Positions 42,888-52,551 of a stretch of 64,000 nucleotides of DNA are shown one piece after another (the stretch's first letter is position 1; every line of letters begins with the position of its first letter). The DNA comes from Niabella pedocola (GTDB lineage Bacteria; Bacteroidota; Bacteroidia; Chitinophagales; Chitinophagaceae), in the NCBI RefSeq assembly GCF_021044425.1, contig NZ_JAJNEC010000007.1:819051-883050 (forward strand), written 5' to 3'. The translations under genes were made by a program, and so were the position numbers. The notes under the pieces are model-generated. The model had not been told where the DNA came from. It saw only the letters and a list, made by a program, of their open reading frames with translations, and did no database searches.

Positions 42888-44030
42888 CTACCTGCCCGTT
42901 TGGCGAATGACCCGGAACAGGTTTTTAAACGTGGTAATGTTTGCCGACGCACCATCGGAATAGGGCTTGCGGCCATAATAGGCCCGGATAAACTCTCCGG
43001 TACTGATCCATGTTGTTTCGAGTACCCCCTGCATACGGCCTGCAAGCGTTTGGGCAAATTCCGCCCGGGTACCATCTTTACGGGCTGCATAGATCTGTTC
43101 CAGCTGTGCCAGGGCCGATGCTGTATCTGCGCAGGCGCTGGCCAGTACATCAAAGCCTTTGATGGCAAAATACGCCGGTGTGGGCGGGGCATTTTCGTAT
43201 TTCCAATCCGTGATCATGATATCCTTCGGGATCATGTCTATAGCCCGGTGTGTATTGTTCATACTTGCCTGCCATCCCAGCAGGTTGGTAGTTTTTCCAT
43301 CGATCAGGCGATCGCTCCACATCCACATGCGGCATTTTTTTTCCTCCAGGTGGGCATGTAATTTCCGGATGTATTCCGCCAGGATCTCGGCCTTATCCCG
43401 TCCGCCGCAGCGGGGGCATTTATCATAGCCAATGATCCAGGCTTCATCCAGTCCTACATGAAAGTCGGCAGCACCACACACGTCAATCAGTTCATCCATC
43501 AGCGGAAAAATAATCTTTAACAGATCCGGATGTGCCGGGCAGAGGCTTTTATGATAAAAGTCGTACCAGTTCCCATACTTCCAGGGTACGGGTGGATTCA
43601 GGTCCGGCGATTCGTCGAACTGCGGATATTTTGCCAGCAACGGTAGCAGCTCGGTTTGTTCCGACTGATGGCCCAGCAGGTTCATCATGGGCACCAGCCG
43701 GATACCTGCATCCTTACAGGCCCGTACGATCTGCTGCATTTCGGCTTTTGACAGCGCACCTGTTGCAGCAAGCTCAGGATGCGATTCAAACTGGTACCAC
43801 CATTCAATCCGCAATGCCAATGTGTTAACCCCTTCCGCCGGCAGGGCCTCTCTTATAAAACGGCAGAGCAGTTCCACATCCGCCCGCTGCGGTATATTCA
43901 GCATCAGTCCTCTTACAGGCAGTTGCTTCCAGGGAAAATCCTTATACGTTTGGGCAATGGCCCTGCATCCTAAAAGCAGGCCTGCATTCAGGATGCAGGC
44001 CACTATTAATAAACGTTTTATTTTTTTCAT
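42888..44030 (-). CDS. GH20-type beta-N-acetylhexosaminidase-like enzyme
   Basis: A 380-residue exported TIM-barrel enzyme, the last gene of the polysaccharide unit. The signal may be a lipoprotein type (AGLLLGC). FHVGLDEAW at 190-198 is the GH20 H-x-G-x-D-E motif, with D195 and E196 as the catalytic pair. MNLLGHQSEQTELLPLLAKY fits the strand before it. An extra YDKCPRCGG segment (about 203-211) right after the active site looks like half a zinc knuckle and is unusual for the family. It is expected to release terminal GlcNAc or GalNAc. Confidence 0.8.
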   Translation of the reverse strand: MKKIKRLLIVACILNAGLLLGCRAIAQTYKDFPWKQLPVRGLMLNIPQRADVELLCRFIREALPAEGVNTLALRIEWWYQFESHPELAATGALSKAEMQQIVRACKDAGIRLVPMMNLLGHQSEQTELLPLLAKYPQFDESPDLNPPVPWKYGNWYDFYHKSLCPAHPDLLKIIFPLMDELIDVCGAADFHVGLDEAWIIGYDKCPRCGGRDKAEILAEYIRKLHAHLEEKKCRMWMWSDRLIDGKTTNLLGWQASMNNTHRAIDMIPKDIMITDWKYENAPPTPAYFAIKGFDVLASACADTASALAQLEQIYAARKDGTRAEFAQTLAGRMQGVLETTWISTGEFIRAYYGRKPYSDGASANITTFKNLFRVIRQTGR

Positions 44031-44038
44031 TACGATCC

Positions 44039-45316
44039 TTACTCGGTTATAATTTTCCGTACCCGCTGGTTATTGCGATCCAGTACATACACCACCCCAT
44101 TTTTATCAACAGCCACACCCGTGGGTGCATAGAACAATGCGGCACTGCCCGTGCCATCGGCAAAACCGGCAGTACCTCCGCCGATATAAGTGCTTACCTC
44201 CCAGGTACCGGCTGCTATGCGGCGGATACATTGGTTGCTGTTGCTGCCCGATCCGTCCCAGGTACCGTTGCCGGCTATATAAAGGTTATTCGCTTTGTCT
44301 ACCGTAATGGCCCAGGGAAGCTCAAATTTTGCAGTAGTACCCGCTCCGTTCACCAGGCCTGTAACGCCCGGCTGACCGGCGATCAGCGTGGGTTCCCAGG
44401 TATCCGCATTCAGCTTCCAGATCACCGATTTTCCATGTTCCACCACATAGAGGTTGCCCTGCTGATCGACCGTTACATCCGAAGGGTAATTAAATCCTTT
44501 TGCAATGTCTTTTGTGCTGCCGTCAGGATTTACCTGTACAATAGCACCGGAAGAAGTATTGGCGTAATATACCATGCCGTTGCGTTTATCAATACCCAGC
44601 CCCCAGGCCTCACCCCAGCAAATCCTCGTAGTGGTTCCGTCTGGTGTGATCCGGCGTACCGTCCAGGCTTCCGGATCGGATACATAAATATTACCGCTGG
44701 TTGGATCGGCAACCACATCAAACGGCAGGTAGAACTCGGCTTCCTCACCTTTACCTTCCTTATATCCATAATTACCATTACCAGCAACGGATGTAACCGT
44801 TCCATCCGGAGCAATTTTGCGCACGCGCCGGTTACCGGCATCCGCTACAAACAGATTCCCGTTGGCATCCACATCCAGTCCGCAGCGTGCATTAAAGTTG
44901 AAGGAAGCCAGCCGTCCAACACCATCGGCAAACCCGGCAGTACCGGTGCCTGCCAGTGTAGATACCACCGAAGAAGGCAGGTAATTAAACGCTGTTTTGC
45001 TGGCTACGGAGCGGCCATTAATGGTAACCTCTATTTTTCCGCTGCCTGCTTTCTGCGGAATCACGATCAGGATGCGGTCTTCCACAACGCCCTCCACATA
45101 AGCCTTTACACCATTTACCGTTACACTTACCTCATCGAGCCGTTTACTGAAATTGGTTCCATAAAGCAATACTTCCGTGCCGGCACCTCCGGATGCGGGG
45201 GTAAATTGATCAACTGTAATAGGCGTATTACCGTTATGCTCAAATGTTTTTTCTTTTTTACAGGCGGCAGCCATTATGATCAGCCATACTACCAGGCCTT
45301 TTATAATCGGTTTCAT
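44039..45316 (-). CDS. Lipoprotein with IPT/TIG and NHL repeats (surface glycan-binding candidate)
   Basis: A 425-residue surface lipoprotein; WLIIMAAACKK gives the lipobox. Residues about 34-118 form an IPT/TIG domain (VDQFTPASGGAGTEVLLYGT, NFSKRLDEVSVTVNG). The rest is an NHL-type beta-propeller: repeats such as GLDVDANGNLFVADAGNRRV then RKIAPDG, and VAVDKNGVVYVLDRNNQRVR at the end. It lies 26 nt after the SusD gene and 9 nt before the GH20-type gene. In such loci it usually binds glycan beside SusD. Confidence 0.85.
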   Translation of the reverse strand: MKPIIKGLVVWLIIMAAACKKEKTFEHNGNTPITVDQFTPASGGAGTEVLLYGTNFSKRLDEVSVTVNGVKAYVEGVVEDRILIVIPQKAGSGKIEVTINGRSVASKTAFNYLPSSVVSTLAGTGTAGFADGVGRLASFNFNARCGLDVDANGNLFVADAGNRRVRKIAPDGTVTSVAGNGNYGYKEGKGEEAEFYLPFDVVADPTSGNIYVSDPEAWTVRRITPDGTTTRICWGEAWGLGIDKRNGMVYYANTSSGAIVQVNPDGSTKDIAKGFNYPSDVTVDQQGNLYVVEHGKSVIWKLNADTWEPTLIAGQPGVTGLVNGAGTTAKFELPWAITVDKANNLYIAGNGTWDGSGSNSNQCIRRIAAGTWEVSTYIGGGTAGFADGTGSAALFYAPTGVAVDKNGVVYVLDRNNQRVRKIITE

Positions 45317-45341
45317 ATCTATTATTTTTGGTTCAATAAAA

Positions 45342-47003
45342 TTACCAGCCGGGGTTCTGCTTAAATTCCGGATTACGTCCGCTTACCTTATCAATTTCGG
45401 CCTGCGGTATGGGCAACCAGTAATTTTTACCGGCATCAAATACCCGCTTTTCAAGCACGGGGTATGTATAAGTGGTATTACCGGAACCGCTTACCGCCAC
45501 TCCATGTACGTCTTTATTATCGGTTACTGCTGCAATCTTCCAGCGGCGTACATCCCAGAACCGGTGGTCTTCCAAAGCCAGCTCAATCCTGCGCTCGTGC
45601 CGGATCGCCTCGCGCAGCCCATCCTGCGCACTGCCGTTATAGTCGGGCATACCTACCCGGCGGCGCACGGCGTTGAGTGCATTGCGGCTTTCCACGGTGG
45701 CTGCGCCGGCTTCATTGAGCGCTTCGGCATAGTTCAGGTACAGCTCTGCCGTACGGATCAATACCCATTTGCGGTCGGCTGCGCCGGTATTGGTAAACAG
45801 GTTCACCGATTCCAGCAGGAATTTACGCGGCCAGTAGTTAGCAGATATTTGTCCGGACCGGGGCACATCGGCTCCGTTCGGATCCAGCGTGCGCCCCTTC
45901 CAGGTAGCTCCCGGATACAGGATGGTAGCGTAAAAACGGGCGTCCCTGCCTTCATACGGCTTTTGTGGATTATATCCTGAAGCCGCATCTTTAATGGATA
46001 AGCCGGTCTGTTTCATTTCATAATCATCCACTAATTCCTGCAGCGGGTTGATATTGCCATACCCGTTCGATCCCCGGGGATTCATTTCCTGGTCGATACC
46101 GCCGTCTCGGTAGGCACCGGGTGCCGGACGGCTCCAGATCACTTCCCGGTTCAGGTACTGGGTAAAGATCTCGCCATAGTTGCTGTGCAATGTATACCCG
46201 TTACTTAAAGCAGAATCCAGGGCCACTTTTCCGGCCAGGGCCGCCTGCGTCCAGCGGTTGCGGTCGCTGGCCGGGTTAAACAGCGGGCTTGCATAAAACA
46301 ATAATATCCGGCTGCGTAAGGCCAGTACCACCATCTTTGAAACGCGCCCCCAGTTTGCCGGCCGCTCTGCATAGGTAAGCGGCAACAGGTTCTCGGCTTC
46401 CTGCAGATCTTTAAGAATACTGGCCGTAACCTCATCGATCGTATTGCGTTTATAAAAGATATTATCGGGATTTTCAAAAGGGTTCTCTTCTTTCAGAATC
46501 AGCGGTACGCCGCCCCAGCGGATCATCAGTTCAAAATAATAAAAGGCACGCAGCGTCAGCGCTTCCCCGCGGAGGCGGTTACGACGTTCGGGATAGTTTA
46601 CATCCTCCGGCACCAGCTCAAAATTTCCCAGGAAGATATTGCAGGCCCGTATCTTGGCATAAAAGCCGCTCCACTGATCCGCCAGCGGAAAATTAGAAGG
46701 GCTCATTGCCCCGGTATTAAAATTGCCGGCATCCGGATAGGAAACCGAATTGTCGGCCGCCTGGTTGGTTTCATCCGTAGCGCTGCTCAGCATCCAGGGA
46801 GATGCCGGTTTAAAAATATTGGGCAGGTTGTCGTAGATCACATTTACAAACTTCTCTGCATTTTCAATATTGTTGAATACCTCTTTGCCGGTGATCAGAT
46901 CGCTGGGTTTGCGATCCAGGTAGTTTTTGCTGCAGGCTGCTCCCAGCAGCAACACCGTAAACAAAAGGAAGTTTTTTATGAATGTCATTTTCATTGTTAT
47001 CAA
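45342..47003 (-). CDS. SusD/RagB-type outer membrane lipoprotein (unit 1)
   Basis: A 553-residue surface lipoprotein that caps a SusC transporter and binds glycan. The lipobox is LLLGAACSK, and the start of the mature protein, NYLDRKPSD, is the RagB hallmark. Helical TPR-like repeats (RLRGEALTLRAFYYFELMIR) and the C-terminal AIRHERRIELALEDHRFWDV then RRWKI are typical. The stop codon region lies 26 nt upstream of the IPT/NHL gene, and the gene starts 13 nt after the SusC gene. Confidence 0.95.
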   Translation of the reverse strand: MITMKMTFIKNFLLFTVLLLGAACSKNYLDRKPSDLITGKEVFNNIENAEKFVNVIYDNLPNIFKPASPWMLSSATDETNQAADNSVSYPDAGNFNTGAMSPSNFPLADQWSGFYAKIRACNIFLGNFELVPEDVNYPERRNRLRGEALTLRAFYYFELMIRWGGVPLILKEENPFENPDNIFYKRNTIDEVTASILKDLQEAENLLPLTYAERPANWGRVSKMVVLALRSRILLFYASPLFNPASDRNRWTQAALAGKVALDSALSNGYTLHSNYGEIFTQYLNREVIWSRPAPGAYRDGGIDQEMNPRGSNGYGNINPLQELVDDYEMKQTGLSIKDAASGYNPQKPYEGRDARFYATILYPGATWKGRTLDPNGADVPRSGQISANYWPRKFLLESVNLFTNTGAADRKWVLIRTAELYLNYAEALNEAGAATVESRNALNAVRRRVGMPDYNGSAQDGLREAIRHERRIELALEDHRFWDVRRWKIAAVTDNKDVHGVAVSGSGNTTYTYPVLEKRVFDAGKNYWLPIPQAEIDKVSGRNPEFKQNPGW

Positions 47004-47015
47004 TTAACTCAGGAA

Positions 47016-50000
47016 TTAAAAATTGATGGTAACGCCCGCATTGTAGATGCGCATAATGGGATACGGCTGCCAGCCCCAGCGGCCGCCGGTATTCGATTCC
47101 GGATCGATGCCCAGGTCTTTTACATTATCCCAGGAGATGAGGTTCATACCGTTTACATAGATACGGGCCGTTTTGATACCTACGCGGCTCAGCCAGTATC
47201 GTGGCAGCTGGTAACCGATCTCCATATTCTTTAGTTTTATGTAATCTGTTTTACGTACCCAGTAAGTGGAACTGATAAAGTTATTGGCCATATTGCTCTC
47301 CGACAGGTGCAGGGCCGGGAACGTAGCATTGGCGGCGTTTTCCGGCGTCCATCGGTCGAGGTGAATGGGCCGGTAACTGCCCCGGTAATTAAAGATCAGC
47401 TGGGAGGAATACATCTGCCGTCCGCCCAGTGCGCCCTGAAACAGTACACTAATGTCGAAGCCTTTATAGTTAATACCGAAACTGGCACCAAAATAACTGG
47501 TAGGTACATTGAGCATGGGGATCATTACCCGGTCGGCCTCGTTGATAATGTTGTTGCCGTCGATGTCTTTATACTTGATGTCGCCGGGAATCACCGGCGC
47601 AAAATTCTGTACCGGGCTGCTGGCTATTTCCTCCTTACTTTGAAACAGGCCCTCTGCAATATACCCCAGGTCGTACCCTATGGGACGCCCTACGATGCTT
47701 TGATACGGATAGGCCAGTTTGGGCTCATCCATTTCCAGTATCTTATTTTTTACATACTGGTAATTGATTTTTGTAAAAGCACCTACCCCGCCAATGCGGG
47801 TATTCAGGTTCGCTTCCACTTCAAATCCCCGGTTCACAATACGCCCCAGGTTGCGGTTCAGCGCCGCAGTAATACCCAGGTAAGAGGGTACGGACCCGGC
47901 GTAGGTAAGAATATCCGTGCGCATTTCCCGGAACAGGTCGGCATTGATTTTCAGCCGGTCCTTAAAAAAACCGGTTTCAAATCCCAGGTTGGTCTTGGCT
48001 GCTTTTTCCCAGGTGATGGCCGTGTTACCGATCCGGTTCTCTACATAGCCTTCATTCCAGCTGCCGGGATTGCCAAAGGTAAAGCCGCCGCCGCGGGCAT
48101 AATCAGAAATATAGAGCCAGCGTCCGCTACCCACCATATCGTTACCCACATAACCATGGGAGAAACGCATCTTCAAAAAACTAAGGGCGCCGCCACTGTG
48201 CATGAACGGCTCATTGGTAATGACCCAGGCCCCGGACAGGGCAGGGAAAAAACCGTACCGTTTGCCGGGAGGAAAATTCTCCGATCCGTTGTACCCGGCG
48301 TTAAACTCCAGGTAATATTTTTTATCATAGTTATACGCCACCCGGCCCACATAGCCCTGGTATACACGCGGCAGATCGCCCAGCTGTGAGCGGTAATTAC
48401 GGTTGAACAGCAGCAGGCTGCTCCAGCTGTGTTTTCCAAAATCACGGTCGTACATCAGCTTCAGATCGTAATAATAATACCGCTGCCCGCTGGCAAAACC
48501 GGAGCGTTGTAAACTGGTGGCAATGCGATGCTGCGTGTAAGTACCTGTACCGGTACCGGGTATACTTTTATAACGGTACGAGTCGAAGTTCTGGTCCAGT
48601 GCAAAATTGATGTCGCCATAATTTTCAAACGTAAACAACCCTTTTATTTTCAGCCCCGGCGTAATAAAATCCAGCTTGCGTGAGAGCGCAACACTTCCGT
48701 TAGTACTATGCCAGTACGCATCCAGGTAACCATTATGCGTAAGGATTCCGTAAGGGTTGGAAAAATCTTCCCGCATATTGCCGGAAGCAATGCTGCCGTT
48801 TGGATTGAGTACCGGGGTAAGATTGTTGGTCATCTGCGACAGCAATACCCAGAAGAATTCAAAACTTGCCCTGTCCTGTGAGGGCGTGGTGCGGTTCTCC
48901 AGGCGCGAAGCCAGGTCCACCTGCAGATCGGTATGCTTATCCAGTGTTACATCTACATTCGACCGGAAATTAAATCGGTCGTATTTATATTTTACTCCGT
49001 AAACATTTTCATCCGTCCGGTTATATAGCGGCTCCTGCCGCAGGTAAGAACCCGATACAAAATATTTTACGTAAGGTGATCCCCCGCTGATATTAAAGTT
49101 GGCTGTTTTTTGCGGCGAGCGGTCGCGGATGAGTACCTTATACCAATCCACATCCGGATAGTCGTAGGGCTTTAGCCCGGTGCGAAAGTACTCCAGCTCC
49201 TGCTCCGTCCATACCGGCAACAGGCCGTCATTGCGGGCCGCTTCGTTCTGAAGTTTCCCGGTTTCATAAGAGTTGAGAAAACGCGGAAAATTGGTGGGTT
49301 GCTGCTGGGCATACTGGAAATTGGCCTGTATGTTGGGCGGTCCGTTGATCCCCCTCCGGGTGGTTACAAGGATGATGCCGTTGGCCCCCTGGATACCGTA
49401 AAGCGCGGTAGAAGAAGCATCTTTCAGGATGGATACGGATTCAATTTCGTTGGCATCCAGTTGCCCCAGGTTGGCATCGCCGCGCGGCAATCCATCAATC
49501 ACGATCAACGGGTTAGTGGCCCCGATGGTGTTAATGCCCCTGATAAACAACTGGGAATAATCATCGCCCGGGCGACCCGAACGTTGTACGGTGATGAGTC
49601 CTGGCAACCGTCCGGCCAGTGCATTGGTAAGATTGGCCACAGGACTTTGTTTCAGCTCCTTTGTCTGAATACTGGATACAGCACCGGTAACGCTTTGCCG
49701 GGTTTGTTTCTGCCCGTAGGCCATTACCACCACTTCTCCCATGGCTGTTTCCGCCAGTTGCAGCACCACGCTGAGTGGTTGCCCGTTCTCTACCCGTAGC
49801 TCCTGGGCCAGGTACCCTATTGCAGACACACGGATGGTTGCCGGCAATCTTTTGGCACTCAGCCGGAACTGTCCCTCAGCATCGGTCATTGTAGAGCTAC
49901 CTTCCCCGTTGAGTACCTGTACGGTTACATTGGCCAGCCCTTTTTGCAAGGAATCGGTGACCCGCCCGTTGATCTCGCTCCGGATGGAAGTTGGGACCGG

Positions 50001-50375
50001 TGCAACCGGCGGCGCGGTGCCGGCAGGTTTCTTCTTAATGATCACCATTTTGTTCTTCAGCTGATAGGTCAGCGGCAGCCCACTGAGCAGCTCCTTTAAA
50101 GCGGCCTCCAGCGACAGCCCCTGGATATTGGCTTCAGCTACCTTCAGCCCCCGCACATCTTCAACCCGGTAAATAAAATCGGCATTGCTTTGTTTCTGCA
50201 ACGTGTAAAACACTTCCGTAAGCAGCAGGTTGCGCCCTTTTACCGACACTGTTTGTGCATTACCGGAACTATGTACCAGCAGCAGCATCCACATCCATAA
50301 CACCGGAAGACCCCGGAAAACAATCGTTGGCGCCCATCGTTTACGAGCCGGGCGGCCCATTTTTCTTATACGCAT
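47016..50375 (-). CDS. SusC/RagA TonB receptor with STN domain (unit 1)
   Basis: A 1119-residue outer membrane transporter. After the signal it has a secretin/TonB short N-terminal domain (residues about 45-110: VFYTLQKQSNADFIYRVEDV then LKELLSGLPLTYQLKNKM), a carboxypeptidase-like domain (GRVTDSLQKGLANVTVQVLN), a plug with GVVNPLIVIDG-like NPLIVIDGLPRGD and GIILVTTRRGINGP, and a 22-strand barrel. The STN domain signals to the FecR protein encoded just upstream, so the unit is controlled by cell-surface signalling. Confidence 0.95.
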   Translation of the reverse strand: MRIRKMGRPARKRWAPTIVFRGLPVLWMWMLLLVHSSGNAQTVSVKGRNLLLTEVFYTLQKQSNADFIYRVEDVRGLKVAEANIQGLSLEAALKELLSGLPLTYQLKNKMVIIKKKPAGTAPPVAPVPTSIRSEINGRVTDSLQKGLANVTVQVLNGEGSSTMTDAEGQFRLSAKRLPATIRVSAIGYLAQELRVENGQPLSVVLQLAETAMGEVVVMAYGQKQTRQSVTGAVSSIQTKELKQSPVANLTNALAGRLPGLITVQRSGRPGDDYSQLFIRGINTIGATNPLIVIDGLPRGDANLGQLDANEIESVSILKDASSTALYGIQGANGIILVTTRRGINGPPNIQANFQYAQQQPTNFPRFLNSYETGKLQNEAARNDGLLPVWTEQELEYFRTGLKPYDYPDVDWYKVLIRDRSPQKTANFNISGGSPYVKYFVSGSYLRQEPLYNRTDENVYGVKYKYDRFNFRSNVDVTLDKHTDLQVDLASRLENRTTPSQDRASFEFFWVLLSQMTNNLTPVLNPNGSIASGNMREDFSNPYGILTHNGYLDAYWHSTNGSVALSRKLDFITPGLKIKGLFTFENYGDINFALDQNFDSYRYKSIPGTGTGTYTQHRIATSLQRSGFASGQRYYYYDLKLMYDRDFGKHSWSSLLLFNRNYRSQLGDLPRVYQGYVGRVAYNYDKKYYLEFNAGYNGSENFPPGKRYGFFPALSGAWVITNEPFMHSGGALSFLKMRFSHGYVGNDMVGSGRWLYISDYARGGGFTFGNPGSWNEGYVENRIGNTAITWEKAAKTNLGFETGFFKDRLKINADLFREMRTDILTYAGSVPSYLGITAALNRNLGRIVNRGFEVEANLNTRIGGVGAFTKINYQYVKNKILEMDEPKLAYPYQSIVGRPIGYDLGYIAEGLFQSKEEIASSPVQNFAPVIPGDIKYKDIDGNNIINEADRVMIPMLNVPTSYFGASFGINYKGFDISVLFQGALGGRQMYSSQLIFNYRGSYRPIHLDRWTPENAANATFPALHLSESNMANNFISSTYWVRKTDYIKLKNMEIGYQLPRYWLSRVGIKTARIYVNGMNLISWDNVKDLGIDPESNTGGRWGWQPYPIMRIYNAGVTINF

Positions 50376-50400
50376 TTTTTATCGTTGGTTTATGAATAAG

Positions 50401-50408
50401 CAAACGTA
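50401..50408 (-). promoter_or_regulatory. -7 box of the unit 1 SusC gene
   Basis: The minus strand reads TACGTTTG, matching TAnnTTTG, 25 nt before the ATG at 50375. No TTTG -33 box is present at 19-20 nt, as expected for an ECF-sigma-dependent promoter. Confidence 0.5.
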
Positions 50409-50415
50409 TCCCCAT

Positions 50416-50436
50416 AGCCATTGCTGGCTTTTTTTT
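50416..50436 (+). terminator. Terminator-like hairpin on the plus strand
   Basis: AGCCA, TTGC loop, TGGCT and eight T form an intrinsic terminator reading rightwards on the plus strand. No plus-strand gene lies to its left; it sits between the FecR stop and the SusC promoter. It may block antisense transcription. Confidence 0.4.
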
Positions 50437-50467
50437 ATGCTGTACCGGTAACAAAGCAATCGCCGTG

Positions 50468-51601
50468 CTAGTCCGTTATCAGCAATGTCCTCCCCCTTAT
50501 ACTGTAGTTGAAATGTTCAAACTCCTTCAAATAATCAAGCAACTCCTGCAGTCCTTTCGACCGGGTATAGCGTACCCAAAACGCCTGATCGCTCAGGTGG
50601 GCCTGTATGCGCACATCTACATCGTACCATCTGCTGATGTGTTGCAGCATTTGCCGCAGGTTCATATTATCAAACAAAAAATAACCGTCTACCCAGGCCA
50701 GGGCCTGCTCCGCATTTACCGACCTTACCTTTATGGCGGCACCCTGTTGCAGCGAGGCCTCCTGGTTCGGTCGTAACAGGCGCTTTTCAGTGGTGCTGGC
50801 CACTTCTACCGCACCTTCTGCCAGGGTGATCTTTGCCCCCGGATCCTGTGCATAGGCCTGCACGTTAAACCGGGTTCCCTTTACCGTTACATCACCTGTT
50901 TGCAGCTTTACCACAAAGGGCCAACCGGCATTCTTTGCCACTTCAAAATAGGCTTCTCCTTTCAATTCCACGTGCCGTTCCTTTTCATTAAACTGCATGG
51001 GGTAGATCAGCGCCGACTCCGCATTCAGCCAAACCTTTGTTCCATCCGGCAATACAATGCGGTATTGTCCGCCCCGGGGCGTTTGGAGGGTAGCAAAAGA
51101 AGCGCTGCCCCTGGGCGCCAGTGCCTCCCCATCTTCATATTGTACTCCACCGGTATCTACACGAATTCCTGTTTGTTTTTCGCTGAGCGCAAGACTTTTA
51201 CCGGTAGACAAGACCAGGGTGGCTCTGTTGCCTCCTGGGGCAATACCGGCCTGCCGGGCCACCAGTGGCGGGTTGTTTTGATGACGGTAGGCGCGCATTA
51301 AAAAGAACCCACTGAACACCACCAACAGTACCGATGCGGCCACTGCTATCCTTCTTAAGCGTACCAGGCGCGGCCGGCGCAGCTGCTGTAGCAGCCGACG
51401 ATGTATCTTGTCTGGATCAAAGGCCGCCCCCGGGTCTGCATCTGCCGCCATTACCGGCTGATCAAAATGCCCCGAGATCAGTTCCTGCAGTACCGTATCC
51501 CCTTCGCTGGTTTCAAAATAACTCAGCAGCAATTCCGCCTCTTCACGGGAGCATTTGCCCCCGAGGAACCGTTGATAGAGTTGTTCGATTTCCGCGTTCA
51601 A
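50468..51601 (-). CDS. FecR-type anti-sigma factor (unit 1)
   Basis: A 377-residue inner membrane protein. The N-terminal cytoplasmic part (MNAEIEQLYQRFLGGKCSRE) holds the sigma. One membrane helix (residues about 84-104, RIAVAASVLLVVFSGFFLMR) is followed by the FecR domain (LQTPRGGQYRIVLPDGTKVW, GEAYFEVAKN, VTVKGTRFNVQAY) and a C-terminal DUF4974 domain (MNLRQMLQHISRWYDVDVRI). It relays signals from the STN domain of the SusC protein to the ECF sigma encoded upstream. Confidence 0.95.
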   Translation of the reverse strand: MNAEIEQLYQRFLGGKCSREEAELLLSYFETSEGDTVLQELISGHFDQPVMAADADPGAAFDPDKIHRRLLQQLRRPRLVRLRRIAVAASVLLVVFSGFFLMRAYRHQNNPPLVARQAGIAPGGNRATLVLSTGKSLALSEKQTGIRVDTGGVQYEDGEALAPRGSASFATLQTPRGGQYRIVLPDGTKVWLNAESALIYPMQFNEKERHVELKGEAYFEVAKNAGWPFVVKLQTGDVTVKGTRFNVQAYAQDPGAKITLAEGAVEVASTTEKRLLRPNQEASLQQGAAIKVRSVNAEQALAWVDGYFLFDNMNLRQMLQHISRWYDVDVRIQAHLSDQAFWVRYTRSKGLQELLDYLKEFEHFNYSIRGRTLLITD

Positions 51602-51684
51602 TACGATCTGTTTATTATATATTCAATTGAAAAGAAAAAAGTCTATGCTCGTTTGAAAAAAAATTTTCGCCGGCATACATATGT

Positions 51685-52281
51685 TTACTCGCACCAGATG
51701 GTTACCAGCAACAGGCAAAGGGGAGGAATGGTTTTATAATTGGTGAGTTCCTGGCGGATGGTGCGCATGGATTTGGCCATGTGATCTTTAATGGTGCCCA
51801 GGGAAACATTGGTTTCCCGGGCCGCTTCCTCATAGGTTTTACCTTCCATTTTTATGAGCAGGAACACTTTTTTGCGCTGCGGCGGCAGTTTATCGATGAT
51901 CTCGTTCAGGATCGTACTGGTTTCCAGGAAGCTCATATGTTCACCTACAGGGTCATAACAGGCGGTGGCGGAGCGAACCAGCAATTGCTTATAGCGCTGT
52001 TCGCGGATGGCCCTTCGATAAAAATTGATGGTAGTGCTTTTGGCGATGCGGAGCAGTATGGCCTGTACGGGTACTTCCGGGCTGATGGTATGCCGGTTTT
52101 GCCAAAGCTGCAAAAATACTTCCTGCACCAGCTCTTCGCAATGTTCGTGCACTTTTACCAGGCTCTGTATGCGCCGGTATACAATGGTGGCATACCGGAA
52201 ATAAAGCCGGGAAAAGGCGGTATGGTCACCTTCCTTTAATTGCACGAGTAAATCCGAGTCTGGCAAATTCATCATTGGCAT
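51685..52281 (-). CDS. ECF sigma factor (unit 1)
   Basis: A 198-residue ECF sigma of the type paired with FecR. Region 2: HEHCEELVQEVFLQLWQNRH; region 4: LPPQRKKVFLLIKMEGKTYE then EAARETNVSLGTIKDHMAKS. It probably drives the SusC unit once FecR releases it. A weak promoter (TTTG at 52326-52329 and TATCTTTA at 52297-52304 on the minus strand, 21 nt apart) precedes it. Confidence 0.93.
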   Translation of the reverse strand: MPMMNLPDSDLLVQLKEGDHTAFSRLYFRYATIVYRRIQSLVKVHEHCEELVQEVFLQLWQNRHTISPEVPVQAILLRIAKSTTINFYRRAIREQRYKQLLVRSATACYDPVGEHMSFLETSTILNEIIDKLPPQRKKVFLLIKMEGKTYEEAARETNVSLGTIKDHMAKSMRTIRQELTNYKTIPPLCLLLVTIWCE

Positions 52282-52481
52282 TTGGGATCATTGGGGTAAA
52301 GATAATTATTTCCGCCAAACAGGAACAAATATCGGAAAATCCTGAAACCTGTTTAAAAACAGATCTCCGGGACGCAATTTCAGGTTTTTCTTTTGCTCAC
52401 TGATTTCACGGATGCGCACAGATTCTTAAAACTTTTCCGTGAACATCTCGATGATCTGTGAGCAATAGTTCCTAAGTATGC

Positions 52482-52521
52482 AAAAAACCGGCTTCCGTAT
52501 GTTTCCATACAAAAGCCGGTT
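52482..52521 (-). terminator. Intrinsic terminator after SusD unit 2
   Basis: Arms AACCGGCTT (52486-52494) and AAGCCGGTT (52513-52521) with an inner GTATG/CATAC pair (52497-52501, 52506-52510) and a TTTC loop. On the minus strand the hairpin is followed by a T run (A run at 52482-52487). It ends the SusCD unit 2 transcript. Confidence 0.9.
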
Positions 52522-52551
52522 ATAAAACGTCCAAAATACGTTACTTATACG

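Noticed and set aside
44231..45364. 377-codon plus-strand frame
   Set aside because: It is antisense to the IPT/NHL lipoprotein gene, which has clear domains; the frame is a by-product of its codon pattern.
47307..48389. 360-codon plus-strand frame
   Set aside because: It is antisense to the SusC barrel region and shows no protein family features.
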